Positions 44,009 to 54,278 of a stretch of 64,000 bases of DNA are shown here, in pieces. How positions within the stretch are numbered: the first letter of the stretch is position 1; every line of letters starts with the position of its first letter. This stretch comes from CALVGQ01 sp964370435 (lineage in GTDB: Bacteria; Bacillota_I; Bacilli_A; Erysipelotrichales; Erysipelotrichaceae). A program made the translations under genes and the position numbers. The stretch spans positions 62,001 through 126,000 of the forward strand of contig CAYJJG010000001.1 in the NCBI GenBank assembly GCA_964370435.1, in the 5' to 3' direction. The notes below the pieces were generated by a model. That model was not told where the DNA came from, did not search any database, and saw only the letters and a program-made list of their open reading frames with translations.

Positions 44009-46567
44009 ATGAAAAAAATTATAATAGGAACATTAGCGCATGTTGATGCTGGAAAAACCACCTTAACAGAAAGTTTTTTATATCATGCTCATATACTTCG
44101 TACTTTAGGAAGAGTCGACCATAAAACTAGCTTTCTTGACTTTGATGCTCAGGAGCGAAAACGAGGTATTACTATTTATATTAAGAATGCTATGTTTAAG
44201 CACAAAGACACTGAGTTTACCTTATTGGATACTCCTGGACATGTTGATTTTTCATCAGAGATGCAGCGTACTCTAAAAGTTTTAGATGTCGCCATCGTAT
44301 TAATAAGTGCATTAGATAAAATTCAAACACACACTAAAACTATTTGGCAACTCTTAGAACGCTATCATATTCCTACTTTTGTGTTTATAAATAAAATGGA
44401 TTTAGCTTATGAAAGTGAAGAAGAAATCTATAGCTTGCTCAAAACTAACTTAGATAACCGATGTATCAATTTTAATAAACTTGACCAGCACTATGAAGAT
44501 ATTGCACTAGAAGATGATGCGCTACTAACATATTATTTAAACCACAACAAGTTAGAAACAAATCAACTGCAACAAGCTATACAAAACAGGAAAATATTTC
44601 CTTGTTTTTTTGGGTCAGCTCTCAAAGAAAGGGGTATTCTTGAATTTCTTGATGCATTAGATATGTACTGCATTAATAAGGAGTACAGTGATCAATTTGG
44701 ATCATTAGTATACAAAATATCACGCGATAATCAAGGTAATCGTTTAACACATATGAAAATTATTGGTGGTAAACTAAAAGTAAAAAGCATCATCAATAAC
44801 GAGAAAGTAGATCAAATTCGCCAATATTCTGGTGAACAATACACCATGTTAGAAGAAATAAGTGCAGGGAGTCTATGTGCCATTAAGGGTTTAAATAATG
44901 TACATATTGATGATATTTTAGGTGAAGGTAATACTACTAAGACTACATTATTAGAACCTTGCTTAAATTATACTTTAAAGTTTTTGGATGGTAGTGATCC
45001 ATTTAAAGCATATCGATTACTTGTTCAACTACAAGAAGAGGATCCTCAATTAAAGATAACTTATAATCCTGATAGCTTTCAAATAACTATGGCTCTTATG
45101 GGTGAAATACAAATTGAAGTGCTTTCGCAAACTATTTTAGAGCGCTTTAATATTGCTGTTTCCTTTGAAAACGCTACTGTAAACTACAAGGAAACACTAT
45201 TACAAAGCGTAGAAGGTATCGGCCATTTTGAGCCTCTTCGTCATTATGCCGAGGTACATCTATTATTAGAGCCTTTACCTAGAAATAGTGGTATCATTGT
45301 TACTTCTACTTGTCCTTTTGACGTCTTGAACGCAAACTATCAAAGTCAAATACTCAATACCCTTGATGCACAAGAATATCTCGGTGTACTTTGTGGATTT
45401 CCTATTACAGATATTAAAATTACCTTGTTATCTGGTAAAGCACATCTTAAACATACTACTCCTAGCGATTTCAAAGAGGCTACTAGACGTGCTTTAAGAC
45501 AAGGGCTACGCTCTACTAAATGTATTTTACTTGAGCCCTTATATCAATTTGTATTAGAGTTAGCCAATACTTATGTCAGTCGTGCTTTATATGATTTAGA
45601 TATGATGCATGCTAACTACATTATTACTCAAGAGAATGAACTAACTAAACTTATTGGAACTGCACCTATTAGTGCAATGCAAAACTATCAAAGTACTTTA
45701 CTATCTTATACTAAAGGTACTGGTTCAATATCCTACACTGTCTCTGGTTATGATGAGTGTTATAATGCACAAGAAATTATAGATAAGAAAAATTATGACC
45801 CTGACAAAGATATTAATAATCCTTCAGATTCAGTATTTTGTAGCCAAGGGGGTAGCTTTATTGTTAGGTGGGATGAGGTTGATCAATATATGCATCTTCC
45901 ATATCAACATAGTAAAAACCTTGAAAAAACAACTTCAATCACTCCTATCAAACGTTATACGGTGAGCGATCAAGAACTACAGACAGTGATGAAAAATACA
46001 TACAAACAGAAAGAAAAACAAAAAGAGCGTGTTAAAGTCACAACCAAAGATGTTCCTGATTTTATTGAAATCAAAAAGCAAAAAGCATTGTTACCTTGTC
46101 TATTAGTAGATGGTTATAATATGATACATTCTTGGCATGATTTAAAAGAACTTGCTCCCGTTGATTTAGCAGCTTCCAGAAGTAAACTAATAGATATATT
46201 GGCTAACTACCAGGGTATACAAAAGGGTATTATGATTATTGTTTTTGATGCTTATAAGGTAGATAATCACACTGAAACAGTTTTAATTAAAGATGATATT
46301 CATATCATTTATACTAAAGCTGCTCAAAGTGCAGATAGCTATATTGAGTCAGCTACTAAAAAATTAGCAAAAGAATTTAATGTTACTGTAGCAACTTCAG
46401 ATGGTTTAGAACAACTAATTATATTAGGGCAAGGAGCTCTTAGACTATCATCTAGGGAATTAGAATTAAAAGTATTAAACGCTAAAAAGGCTATTCCTAA
46501 GCAACTAGAGAATAGCCCTATAAATCAACCCTTAAAGCATATCAAGGATTTACTTGATGAGGAGTAA
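44009..46567 (+). CDS. EF-G/TetM-like GTPase fused to YacP/Rae1-type NYN nuclease
   Basis: An 852-residue two-part protein. Residues 1-640 follow the EF-G/TetM layout: AHVDAGKTT (G1), RGIT, DTPGHVDF (G3), NKMD (G4), then domains II-V, with GHFEPLRHYAEV in domain IV. Residues 695-830 form an NYN/PIN-like domain with LLVDGYNMIHSW (Asp701), FDAYKV (Asp747), SADSYIE (Asp776) and ATSDGLEQ (Asp798), the acidic residues of a nuclease site, closest to YacP/Rae1. Rae1 cuts mRNA in the ribosomal A site. The link between is Lys/Gln-rich. Alone in its transcript. Confidence 0.88.
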   Translation: MKKIIIGTLAHVDAGKTTLTESFLYHAHILRTLGRVDHKTSFLDFDAQERKRGITIYIKNAMFKHKDTEFTLLDTPGHVDFSSEMQRTLKVLDVAIVLISALDKIQTHTKTIWQLLERYHIPTFVFINKMDLAYESEEEIYSLLKTNLDNRCINFNKLDQHYEDIALEDDALLTYYLNHNKLETNQLQQAIQNRKIFPCFFGSALKERGILEFLDALDMYCINKEYSDQFGSLVYKISRDNQGNRLTHMKIIGGKLKVKSIINNEKVDQIRQYSGEQYTMLEEISAGSLCAIKGLNNVHIDDILGEGNTTKTTLLEPCLNYTLKFLDGSDPFKAYRLLVQLQEEDPQLKITYNPDSFQITMALMGEIQIEVLSQTILERFNIAVSFENATVNYKETLLQSVEGIGHFEPLRHYAEVHLLLEPLPRNSGIIVTSTCPFDVLNANYQSQILNTLDAQEYLGVLCGFPITDIKITLLSGKAHLKHTTPSDFKEATRRALRQGLRSTKCILLEPLYQFVLELANTYVSRALYDLDMMHANYIITQENELTKLIGTAPISAMQNYQSTLLSYTKGTGSISYTVSGYDECYNAQEIIDKKNYDPDKDINNPSDSVFCSQGGSFIVRWDEVDQYMHLPYQHSKNLEKTTSITPIKRYTVSDQELQTVMKNTYKQKEKQKERVKVTTKDVPDFIEIKKQKALLPCLLVDGYNMIHSWHDLKELAPVDLAASRSKLIDILANYQGIQKGIMIIVFDAYKVDNHTETVLIKDDIHIIYTKAAQSADSYIESATKKLAKEFNVTVATSDGLEQLIILGQGALRLSSRELELKVLNAKKAIPKQLENSPINQPLKHIKDLLDEE

Positions 46568-46569
46568 AA

Positions 46570-46627
46570 TAAAAACTGACCTGAAACTATCCATAAAATA
46601 GGATTAATTTCATAAGTCAGTTTTTTA
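46570..46627. terminator. bidirectional terminator
   Basis: AAAACTGAC...GTCAGTTTT with inner GAAA/TTTC pairing, between convergent genes. Confidence 0.7.
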
Positions 46628-46631
46628 TATT

Positions 46632-48491
46632 TTATTTAACTGCGCTTTGTCCTGCAATTCTTCCGAAAATTAAGACATCAGCAACTGCATTACCACCTAA
46701 GCGGTTGTTGCCATGAATTCCACCAGTAACTTCACCTGCAGCAAATAGACCTTCAATTGCATTTCCTTCAGCATCAACTACTTGAGCTTCAGTATTGATT
46801 TGTACTCCACCCATAGTATGGTGAACACCAGGTGCAACTTTAATTGCATAGTATTTACCAGTATCTAATGCTTCGGCAAATGAAGTACGTCCGAAATCAG
46901 GATCTGCTCCATCAGCAAGGTAACTATTCCATGTTGAAATTGTTTCTTCAAGAGTTGCAGCATCTGTACCCATATTTTCAGCTAACTCAGCAACAGTTTC
47001 ACCTTCAATAGTAAGTCCTTTAGTAATATAACCAGCGATAACTGCTGAAGCATCTACCATTTTTTGATCAATAATCAAATAAGCATATGATCCTTCTTGA
47101 GCAATAATTGCAGCACTTACATCATTTCTAGTACCCACTTCATCATAGAAACGAACTCCACTTTGATTAACTAAAATAGCTCCATCACCACGTAGTCCTT
47201 CTGTAATTAGTGCACTACTTGCTTGTTCAACAGTAGGATGTATTTGGATATATTCCATATCTACTAAAGCGCCACCTACTGCTTCTACCATAGCGATTCC
47301 ATCACCTACAGTATTAACTGCATTAGTTGTTACAAATCCTTCTAATTGCGGAGCATATTCAACAACCATATCTGAGTTAGCACCGAAACCACCAGTTGCA
47401 ATAATAACTGATTTTGCATTAACAGTAACTGTTTGTTCACCATTCATACCAACAACACCTACAGCTTTTCCATCTTCCATTAAGATTTCATTAGCACGAG
47501 TGTTATAAATAATTTCTACACCAGCTTCAGTAGCAACATCACTTAAAATTGGAACTATATAACTTCCTACAGCAACTGATTGACCTTCATCATTTACTGG
47601 TTTGTGGATACGCATAACACTTGCTCCACCAAAACTTCCTACTAAATCCATTTTAGCACCTATTCCAACTAACCAATCAATTGTGCTACTTGAATTGTTT
47701 ACTAATGTATCTACAAGTGTAGGATCATTTAAGTTTCCTCCACCAACTAATGTATCTAATTTAAACATTTCTACTGAATCAAAGTATCCTTCTGGATTAG
47801 CTAAGTACTCATTGTATTGTTGTTCAACAACATCAGTTAACTCATCTAACTCTGGATATAAATCGCGTGCAGTTTCAATTTGTTTTAAAACTCCAGCTTC
47901 TTGTGCAAATTCATTAGTGTCTTGCACAGTAGTTTTTGCAGCATTCATACCACCAGTAGCACGAGATGTATTACCACCAGTAATTCCTGTTGCTTCAACT
48001 ATAACAACTTTTGCCCCTGTATATGCAGCTTCGATAGCAGCACTTAAACCAGCACCACCAGCTCCTACTATAACTACGTCAGCATCAACAACTAAATCTT
48101 CTTCAGCTTCAAGTACAACCTCAGCCATAAATTGCTCTTCAGTTGCTCCAGCTTCTTTTAAAGCAGCTTTAACAGCATCAACTACTGCTGTACTTGCTCC
48201 TGTAGATCCTGAAATAGCATCTACATTAACACTTTGATGTTCGATAATCATTGGAATTAAATTTTCAAACACCGGTTGAGAATAACTCTCAGTTTCTTCC
48301 GAACTTACTACTTCAATACTTTCGATTTTAGAATCAGTAATAGTTACATCTAATTGAACTTCTCCAATATACCCTGTACCTACTCCTGTATAAGTTCCAT
48401 CTTTCACACTAGATGTATCACTAGTATTACTACATGCAACAACAGTTGTAACTAAAATCAAAGATAAAATTACTTTTAAAAATTTTTTCAT
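46632..48491 (-). CDS. FMN- and FAD-binding fumarate-reductase-like lipoprotein
   Basis: A 619-residue flavoprotein. A lipoprotein signal ends at Cys20 (TTVVAC). Residues 30-115 form an FMN_bind domain with DAISGSTGAS (covalent FMN site). From residue 135 the FAD-binding type 2 domain begins (ADVVIVGAGGAGLSAAIEAA), with GLRGDGAILVN and HTMGGVQINTEA in the substrate region. Such proteins reduce fumarate, urocanate, acrylates or similar acceptors outside the membrane with electrons from FMN carriers. There is no heme domain. The small FMN lipoprotein at 8985 is a possible partner. Confidence 0.88.
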   Translation of the reverse strand: MKKFLKVILSLILVTTVVACSNTSDTSSVKDGTYTGVGTGYIGEVQLDVTITDSKIESIEVVSSEETESYSQPVFENLIPMIIEHQSVNVDAISGSTGASTAVVDAVKAALKEAGATEEQFMAEVVLEAEEDLVVDADVVIVGAGGAGLSAAIEAAYTGAKVVIVEATGITGGNTSRATGGMNAAKTTVQDTNEFAQEAGVLKQIETARDLYPELDELTDVVEQQYNEYLANPEGYFDSVEMFKLDTLVGGGNLNDPTLVDTLVNNSSSTIDWLVGIGAKMDLVGSFGGASVMRIHKPVNDEGQSVAVGSYIVPILSDVATEAGVEIIYNTRANEILMEDGKAVGVVGMNGEQTVTVNAKSVIIATGGFGANSDMVVEYAPQLEGFVTTNAVNTVGDGIAMVEAVGGALVDMEYIQIHPTVEQASSALITEGLRGDGAILVNQSGVRFYDEVGTRNDVSAAIIAQEGSYAYLIIDQKMVDASAVIAGYITKGLTIEGETVAELAENMGTDAATLEETISTWNSYLADGADPDFGRTSFAEALDTGKYYAIKVAPGVHHTMGGVQINTEAQVVDAEGNAIEGLFAAGEVTGGIHGNNRLGGNAVADVLIFGRIAGQSAVK

Positions 48492-48556
48492 TTCCTATCC
48501 TCCGTTCGTTATTATATTATATTGTTAAAATTTTATCAAGTAATATTATTCTATTT

Positions 48557-48595
48557 TAAAAAGACTAATTTCTGAACATTCAGAAATCAGTCTTT
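48557..48595 (-). terminator. terminator after ftsH
   Basis: AAAGACTGATTTCTGAA pairs with TTCAGAAATTAGTCTTT, with T run on the minus strand. Confidence 0.9.
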
Positions 48596-48645
48596 AATTC
48601 TTCTTTTACTTAATATATTCGATAAATTAAGTTTTATTACTTTTT

Positions 48646-50484
48646 TTATTGTGCCTCTTCCCTTGTAGTTTCAACTGTAGGATGCAAAATTGCTTCAATT
48701 TCTTCTGCAGTTAATGTTTCTTGTTCAAGTAAAGCATGTGCAATTTTTTCTAATTCTACTTTATGCTCTGTAATAATCTCTTTTGCCTTAGCATAACAAG
48801 AGTCCATAATTTTTCTAACCTCTTGGTCAATCTCAAATGCTACCTGTCCAGAAACGTTACTACTAGAAGCATAATCTCTTCCTAAGAAAACTGATTGTTG
48901 ACTATGATCATATTTAACTGGTCCTAAATCACTCATACCATACACTGTAACCATGTCACGTGCGATACGCGTTGCTGAATCAATATCGCCACTTGCACCT
49001 GTAGTAACATCTTCAAAGAATAACTCTTCTGCTACACGACCACCCATATATCCTGTAATAATTGCTAATAAATCATTTTTGCTAGTAAGCATTTTTTCTT
49101 CTTTAGGTGTCATTAAATTATATCCACCTGCTTGTCCACGAGGAATGATAGTAACTTTTTGTACCTTGTTAGAATCTTCTAAGAAACTACCAATAATTGC
49201 ATGCCCTGATTCATGGTATGCAACCATACGTTTTGTTTTTTCATCATACTTGCGTGATTTTTTAGCAGGTCCCATCATAACACGATCAATAGCCTCATCT
49301 AAGTTATCCATCGTAATTAATTCTTTACTTTCTCTAACCGCTAAAATAGCAGCTTCATTTAAAACATTTTCTAAGTCAGCACCACTAAATCCAGGTGTAC
49401 GTTTTGCAAGAGCTTCTAAATCGATTTCTTCTGCTAACATTTTATTGCGTGCATGAACTTGTAATATTGCTTCACGACCACGCTTATCTGGTAATGATAC
49501 CGTGATTTGTCTATCAAATCTTCCCGGTCTAAGTAATGCTGGATCTAATACATCTGGTCTATTAGTTGCAGCAATAATTACGATACCTGCGTTTTCACCA
49601 ATACCGTCCATCTCTACTAATAACTGGTTAAGGGTTTGTTCACGCTCATCATGTCCACCACCAAGACCAGCACCACGTTGGCGACCAACTGCATCAATCT
49701 CATCAATGAAAATCATACATGGAGCAGTTTGTGCCGCTTTTTTAAACATATCACGTACACGGCTAGCCCCAACACCCACAAACATTTCTACGAAGTCAGA
49801 ACCTGAAATTGAGTAAAATGGTACGTCAGCTTCACCAGCTACAGCTTTTGCTAATAATGTTTTACCAGTACCTGGAGACCCTACCATTAATATCCCTTTA
49901 GGTATACGTGCACCCATCTTATCAAATTTCTTAGGTGATTTTAAATAATCAATAAGTTCAGCCATTTCTTCTTTTTCTTCATCACATCCTGCTACATCAC
50001 TAAAGCGAACTTTAATATCGCCTTCTAGTCGAGCACGTGATTTAGAGAATTCAAATGCTTTTTGGTTTCCACCGCTACCATTCATTTTAGTAAGCATGTA
50101 TATTGCAAATCCACCAATAATTAAAAATGGCACTAAAGATACTAACATATCAATGAAAATATTAGATTCATTGGCATCTTTAACTGTAATCTCTTGTTCA
50201 AGTTTTTGTAACAATCCATCAATTTCTGCTTCAGTTCTTGGTAAACGTGCAGAGAAACGCACTTCTTCAGCAGTTTCTGAATCTAAATAAACACCGCTAA
50301 CATTGACAACGTTATCACCAACAGTTATTGTAGATTCAACCACTGATTCTGTTTCAACTATAGTTTCAAATTCATCATAATTTAATGATTCAACTGGACT
50401 TCCTGGATCCATGTAAACAATCATAAATAAAGTAATTGCTACAATTAAATACGGAAAATAATTTAAATATTTATTATTTTTCAT
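48646..50484 (-). CDS. ftsH: ATP-dependent zinc metalloprotease FtsH
   Basis: A 612-residue membrane AAA+ protease. Two TM segments (residues 10-25 and about 110-130) flank an extracytoplasmic domain; then the AAA module with GSPGTGKTLLAKA and CMIFIDEIDAVGRQRG, and the M41 peptidase HESGHAI. It degrades membrane and regulatory proteins. It lies 15 bases after hpt on the same strand, in the conserved tilS-hpt-ftsH order. Confidence 0.97.
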   Translation of the reverse strand: MKNNKYLNYFPYLIVAITLFMIVYMDPGSPVESLNYDEFETIVETESVVESTITVGDNVVNVSGVYLDSETAEEVRFSARLPRTEAEIDGLLQKLEQEITVKDANESNIFIDMLVSLVPFLIIGGFAIYMLTKMNGSGGNQKAFEFSKSRARLEGDIKVRFSDVAGCDEEKEEMAELIDYLKSPKKFDKMGARIPKGILMVGSPGTGKTLLAKAVAGEADVPFYSISGSDFVEMFVGVGASRVRDMFKKAAQTAPCMIFIDEIDAVGRQRGAGLGGGHDEREQTLNQLLVEMDGIGENAGIVIIAATNRPDVLDPALLRPGRFDRQITVSLPDKRGREAILQVHARNKMLAEEIDLEALAKRTPGFSGADLENVLNEAAILAVRESKELITMDNLDEAIDRVMMGPAKKSRKYDEKTKRMVAYHESGHAIIGSFLEDSNKVQKVTIIPRGQAGGYNLMTPKEEKMLTSKNDLLAIITGYMGGRVAEELFFEDVTTGASGDIDSATRIARDMVTVYGMSDLGPVKYDHSQQSVFLGRDYASSSNVSGQVAFEIDQEVRKIMDSCYAKAKEIITEHKVELEKIAHALLEQETLTAEEIEAILHPTVETTREEAQ

Positions 50485-50498
50485 TTTACACTCCTTGT

Positions 50499-51035
50499 TT
50501 ATTGATATAATTTATCTTTTAATACGGCTATGTATGGTAAATTACGATATTTTTGATTGAAGTCTAATCCAAAGCCAATCACGAATTCATCAGGTATTTC
50601 AAATCCTACATACTCTGCCTTTAAATCAACTACACGTCTTGTCGGTTTATCTAGTAAAGTAACAACTTTTACATCATTAGCACCTTTGTTATAAAGAAGC
50701 TCCTTTACAGTTTTTAGTGTTCTTCCAGTATCTACAATGTCTTCTACTATTAAAATATCAATATTTTTAATTGATCGATCTAAATCTTTTAATACTTTAA
50801 TATCACCTGTAGACTCAGTACCTTCATAACTACTAACATCCATGAAATCAATTTCCATATCTAAATGAATGTTTTTAATTAATTCAGCTAAAAAAGGAAC
50901 TGAGCCTTTTAATAAGCCAACTAAAATTAAACCTTTTGAATCTTTGTAGTCTTCATTAATCAATGTTGCTAAATCATTTGTTCTTTTACAAATTTCTTCT
51001 TCATTAATTAATATTTTCTTTACGTCACAATGCAT
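50499..51035 (-). CDS. hpt: hypoxanthine phosphoribosyltransferase
   Basis: About 178 residues. The PRPP loop VEDIVDTGRTLK and MDVSSYEGTESTGDIK are typical of purine salvage enzymes that turn hypoxanthine and guanine into IMP and GMP. The start at 51035 follows CGGAGG; the longer frame would run into tilS. In Bacillus and Listeria this product also interacts with TilS in controlling ftsH. Confidence 0.94.
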   Translation of the reverse strand: MHCDVKKILINEEEICKRTNDLATLINEDYKDSKGLILVGLLKGSVPFLAELIKNIHLDMEIDFMDVSSYEGTESTGDIKVLKDLDRSIKNIDILIVEDIVDTGRTLKTVKELLYNKGANDVKVVTLLDKPTRRVVDLKAEYVGFEIPDEFVIGFGLDFNQKYRNLPYIAVLKDKLYQ

Positions 51036-51058
51036 ATAAATCCTCCGATATAACATCT

Positions 51059-52258
51059 TTATTTTATCATAAAACATGTTGGATTGTTAGAATAATGTTC
51101 ATAATCACACCCTATTTTTGGTATAAAAATTACTTTTCCACTGCTATTAACCATTACCGGCCAACTTTTTCTATCCTCTTGTGGAATTTTTCTATCAATA
51201 AACCACCTTGATAATTTCTTTGTTCCAAAACGTAGTGCTATTGCATCTCCATTTTGAGCATTACGTATAACTATCGGAAAGTCACTATCCTTTAATGTGA
51301 CTGCTTCTATAACTTCCCCTTGTTCCTTTATCTCAAAATAAGGCGTCGTTAATGTTTTAATTTTATCCAAAACATAACAATAGGATACCTCTAACACTTC
51401 ACTAATTTCAAGTGTATTGTAATTTTTTGACAACTTCACATATTTACTTAGTTTTATTTCAATATTCTTATTACTCTTTAACTGTTTAATGATATCTTCA
51501 ATTTGTCTTAATGATAATTGTTGCTTTGCATATTCTTTAATCCATGCATTTAAAAACAAGGATACATTGTCTTGATTAAATAACTCTTCTAATAATAATT
51601 TTTCTTTTAATTGTGCTTGTATTTTTTTATTAATTTTTAGGCTTAACTCATTTTCTTTCTTGATTTCTTCCAATAATTTTTGCTTATCAATATCGCTATA
51701 TTCTAGCAGCTGTTTTCTAACTTTATTTCGTTGATAGATTACTTCAAAGTTACTTTCATCTATACCGTAAGGAATCTTATTTTCATCACAATATAAAATT
51801 AATTCTTCTTTAGTATAATTAAGTAATGGTCTTACAACACGCATTTCATTAAGGACTGCATTTTCTTGTATTCCCCAATGACTAACTATGCCCTTTCTAC
51901 TTTTTTGCATGATATAGGTTTCTAAATTGTCATCTTTATGATGTGCAGTTAACACTAGTGATGAATTTGTTTTAAGTAGGATTTGTTTAAAAAAATCATA
52001 GCGTACGATTCTAGCCCAATTTTGAAAATTGCCCTGACTATATTCTGTAGCATGATAAATATATAAAGGTATCCCTTTATCCTCGCAGTACTTTTCTAAT
52101 AAAACTTGATCACGCATACTGCTTTCTCTTTTATGATAATTTATATGTGCAACTACTATATCAACATCTGCTTTGTAAGCATAGTCCAGCAATGCCATTG
52201 AGTCTGGACCACCTGAACAAGCAATTACACATCGCTCTTTTTTTATGTTTTCAAACAT
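51059..52258 (-). CDS. tilS: tRNA(Ile)-lysidine synthetase
   Basis: A 399-residue enzyme that attaches lysine to C34 of the AUA-reading tRNA-Ile. The ATP loop ACSGGPDSMALLDY is at residues 14-27, LTAHHKDDNLETYIM near 100, and the C-terminal substrate domain with RFGTKKLSRWFIDRKIP. It follows the spoIIE-like gene by about 60 bases and precedes hpt. Confidence 0.95.
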   Translation of the reverse strand: MFENIKKERCVIACSGGPDSMALLDYAYKADVDIVVAHINYHKRESSMRDQVLLEKYCEDKGIPLYIYHATEYSQGNFQNWARIVRYDFFKQILLKTNSSLVLTAHHKDDNLETYIMQKSRKGIVSHWGIQENAVLNEMRVVRPLLNYTKEELILYCDENKIPYGIDESNFEVIYQRNKVRKQLLEYSDIDKQKLLEEIKKENELSLKINKKIQAQLKEKLLLEELFNQDNVSLFLNAWIKEYAKQQLSLRQIEDIIKQLKSNKNIEIKLSKYVKLSKNYNTLEISEVLEVSYCYVLDKIKTLTTPYFEIKEQGEVIEAVTLKDSDFPIVIRNAQNGDAIALRFGTKKLSRWFIDRKIPQEDRKSWPVMVNSSGKVIFIPKIGCDYEHYSNNPTCFMIK

Positions 52259-52316
52259 CTTATATCACCACTATTATTTTATCATAGTTTATCTTATTTT
52301 CGAATAAAAAGCTCTT

Positions 52317-54224
52317 TTAGCTTATTGCCACTTCAGCTAAAAGAACTGATACATCATCCACTGTTTTTAAGAAACTTAAAGAAGTTTCCAACTTGCTTTT
52401 AATATCTTCTCCACTAACATTGTTAATCCAGGATTCTAGCTGAGCTTCTTCAATGCCATCACTAATCATTATAAACACATCATTATCTTGACACTGCAGC
52501 CTAAAACAATCAGCTTCAATTTCATGGATTATCCCTAATGGTAAAGACTCCCCCTGTATTTTAATCATTGTATTATCTCTTATTAAATATGTGGCACAAG
52601 CTCCAGACTTACTTAAGAACACTTGGTGACGATAAGCATCAAAAACCATTACATCTAAAGTAGCAAAGGTTTCCTCATGTTGTAACCTTAAAATAGAGTT
52701 CATTGATTTTACTGCCATTTCAACTGGAATACCTACTGACAATAATCGCTGAGTTAACATTGTAATAAAGTTAGAGAACTGTTTAGCTTGTTCACCACTA
52801 CCCATACCATCACTCAATGTACAAATTGTGTTTTGTTTTATTTTATACATTGAACAAGTATCCCCACTAGTAATTTTATCTTTATCCACACTCAAGATAT
52901 GCCCCACTATTTGAAGCGGTTTAATACCATTGAGTTCGATCTTAACACTGGACTTCAATAAAGGGTTTGTTTCATAAAAGGTTAGTGATAAATTTCTATC
53001 AATCACCATTTGTAGAAGAGGTAAAATCACTTCATTAACATCATCTTTTGTGCAGTGATCTAAATAAAGACTAATTTGTTTTTGTCCACATTCGCCTTCA
53101 TTTACATATACTCGATTAATCGCATATTGATAACCTTTAAGTAGATTATATATTTTAATTGCTTCATTTTGAGTTGATGAAGCCGTTTGTTTTAATTGTG
53201 AGGACATTAATTCCATTGATTTAGCCATACCACATAAAAATTTAGTTTCACTTTTGTGGGTAACTGAAAAAAACTGTGCTATGCTTAAGAAAATTTGTGC
53301 AAATTGATTAAGCTGATGTTCTAACATTTTTTCTCTACTTGCGAGTTGTTGACGCTCAAACCTTTCATCACTAACTTGCTCTATGTAATCACCAAGTCTA
53401 CTATACGTCAAAACATTACCTATTAAAAAAAGTAATGTTGATAGTAGTAAAAAATCGAAACGAACTGATACTAAAAAGACTGGCAATACAAATCCAAACA
53501 ACTGTGCACCTCTACCACAGTCTTTTAAGGTATTAATGAATATAATTCCGATGGCCCAACCCATAATTTCCTGAGGTAAAACTAGAATCCCATAGGATAA
53601 CATCATTAATACTATAAGTGATGTCATATCTAAAATTAATGCTAAGTAGACAAATAAAAAAATTATAACAATAAAAGATACTTGTTCCACAATAAAAACT
53701 TGGATTCCCGCAACAAGAGCTACGCCTAATATACCAAAAATTAATCCGTTAATGCGGAATATATCAGCACCAACATTCATATACTTTAATGCTATGAGGC
53801 ACGTTATATAGGATATTAAAGCTAACGTATAGCCGGTATATAAATCTTCTGTATATAAAAGACTAGCTAAAAATGTCACAAAGGATACTACTGCCGGAAA
53901 AAAAGAGTATAAATTGCACTTTAAAGCCTTCACTAGAGCTACGAAAATAGTAAATATAATCAATATTAATATATGTTGATAGAACAGTATTGTTCCTAAC
54001 ATCAACGTTCCTGTTAGATAAGCAATTACTGAAGCAATAGATTTATAGGTATATCGATGATAGAAATAACTTATCATCACATAGTTTAAACATACCGAAA
54101 CTGCATTATTCGCCAACAACCCCAAAAGAAAACTAGTCAATACAATCACTAAATCGATTGCAGTTATTTGGATTTTATTAGTTTTATTAAGATTTAAAGT
54201 TGTACTTTGTATTTTCACATTCAT
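52317..54224 (-). CDS. spoIIE: SpoIIE-like PP2C phosphatase with membrane domain
   Basis: About 635 residues. The first ~280 hold about ten hydrophobic segments, then a coiled region, and the last 220 form a PP2C/SpoIIE domain: CTLSDGMGSGEQAKQFS, SKSGACATYLI and VFIMISDGIEEA with the metal Asp residues. SpoIIE dephosphorylates SpoIIAA to turn on sigma F in the forespore. It is shorter than the Bacillus protein (827 residues). It sits upstream of tilS-hpt-ftsH as in Bacillus. GAGGTG lies next to ATG, so a GTG at 54218 may be the true start. Confidence 0.88.
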   Translation of the reverse strand: MNVKIQSTTLNLNKTNKIQITAIDLVIVLTSFLLGLLANNAVSVCLNYVMISYFYHRYTYKSIASVIAYLTGTLMLGTILFYQHILILIIFTIFVALVKALKCNLYSFFPAVVSFVTFLASLLYTEDLYTGYTLALISYITCLIALKYMNVGADIFRINGLIFGILGVALVAGIQVFIVEQVSFIVIIFLFVYLALILDMTSLIVLMMLSYGILVLPQEIMGWAIGIIFINTLKDCGRGAQLFGFVLPVFLVSVRFDFLLLSTLLFLIGNVLTYSRLGDYIEQVSDERFERQQLASREKMLEHQLNQFAQIFLSIAQFFSVTHKSETKFLCGMAKSMELMSSQLKQTASSTQNEAIKIYNLLKGYQYAINRVYVNEGECGQKQISLYLDHCTKDDVNEVILPLLQMVIDRNLSLTFYETNPLLKSSVKIELNGIKPLQIVGHILSVDKDKITSGDTCSMYKIKQNTICTLSDGMGSGEQAKQFSNFITMLTQRLLSVGIPVEMAVKSMNSILRLQHEETFATLDVMVFDAYRHQVFLSKSGACATYLIRDNTMIKIQGESLPLGIIHEIEADCFRLQCQDNDVFIMISDGIEEAQLESWINNVSGEDIKSKLETSLSFLKTVDDVSVLLAEVAIS

Positions 54225-54278
54225 CACCTCATAACACTATTTTATGAAGTATCAATTAAAAATATTGTCGAATTGTGT

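Noticed and set aside
47602..48237. Long plus-strand frame opposite the flavoprotein gene
   Set aside because: Antisense shadow of a Ala/Val/Gly-rich gene; low-complexity Ser/Pro/Thr translation and no ribosome site.
48953..49816. Plus-strand frames opposite ftsH
   Set aside because: Shadow frames of a strongly conserved gene; no motifs.
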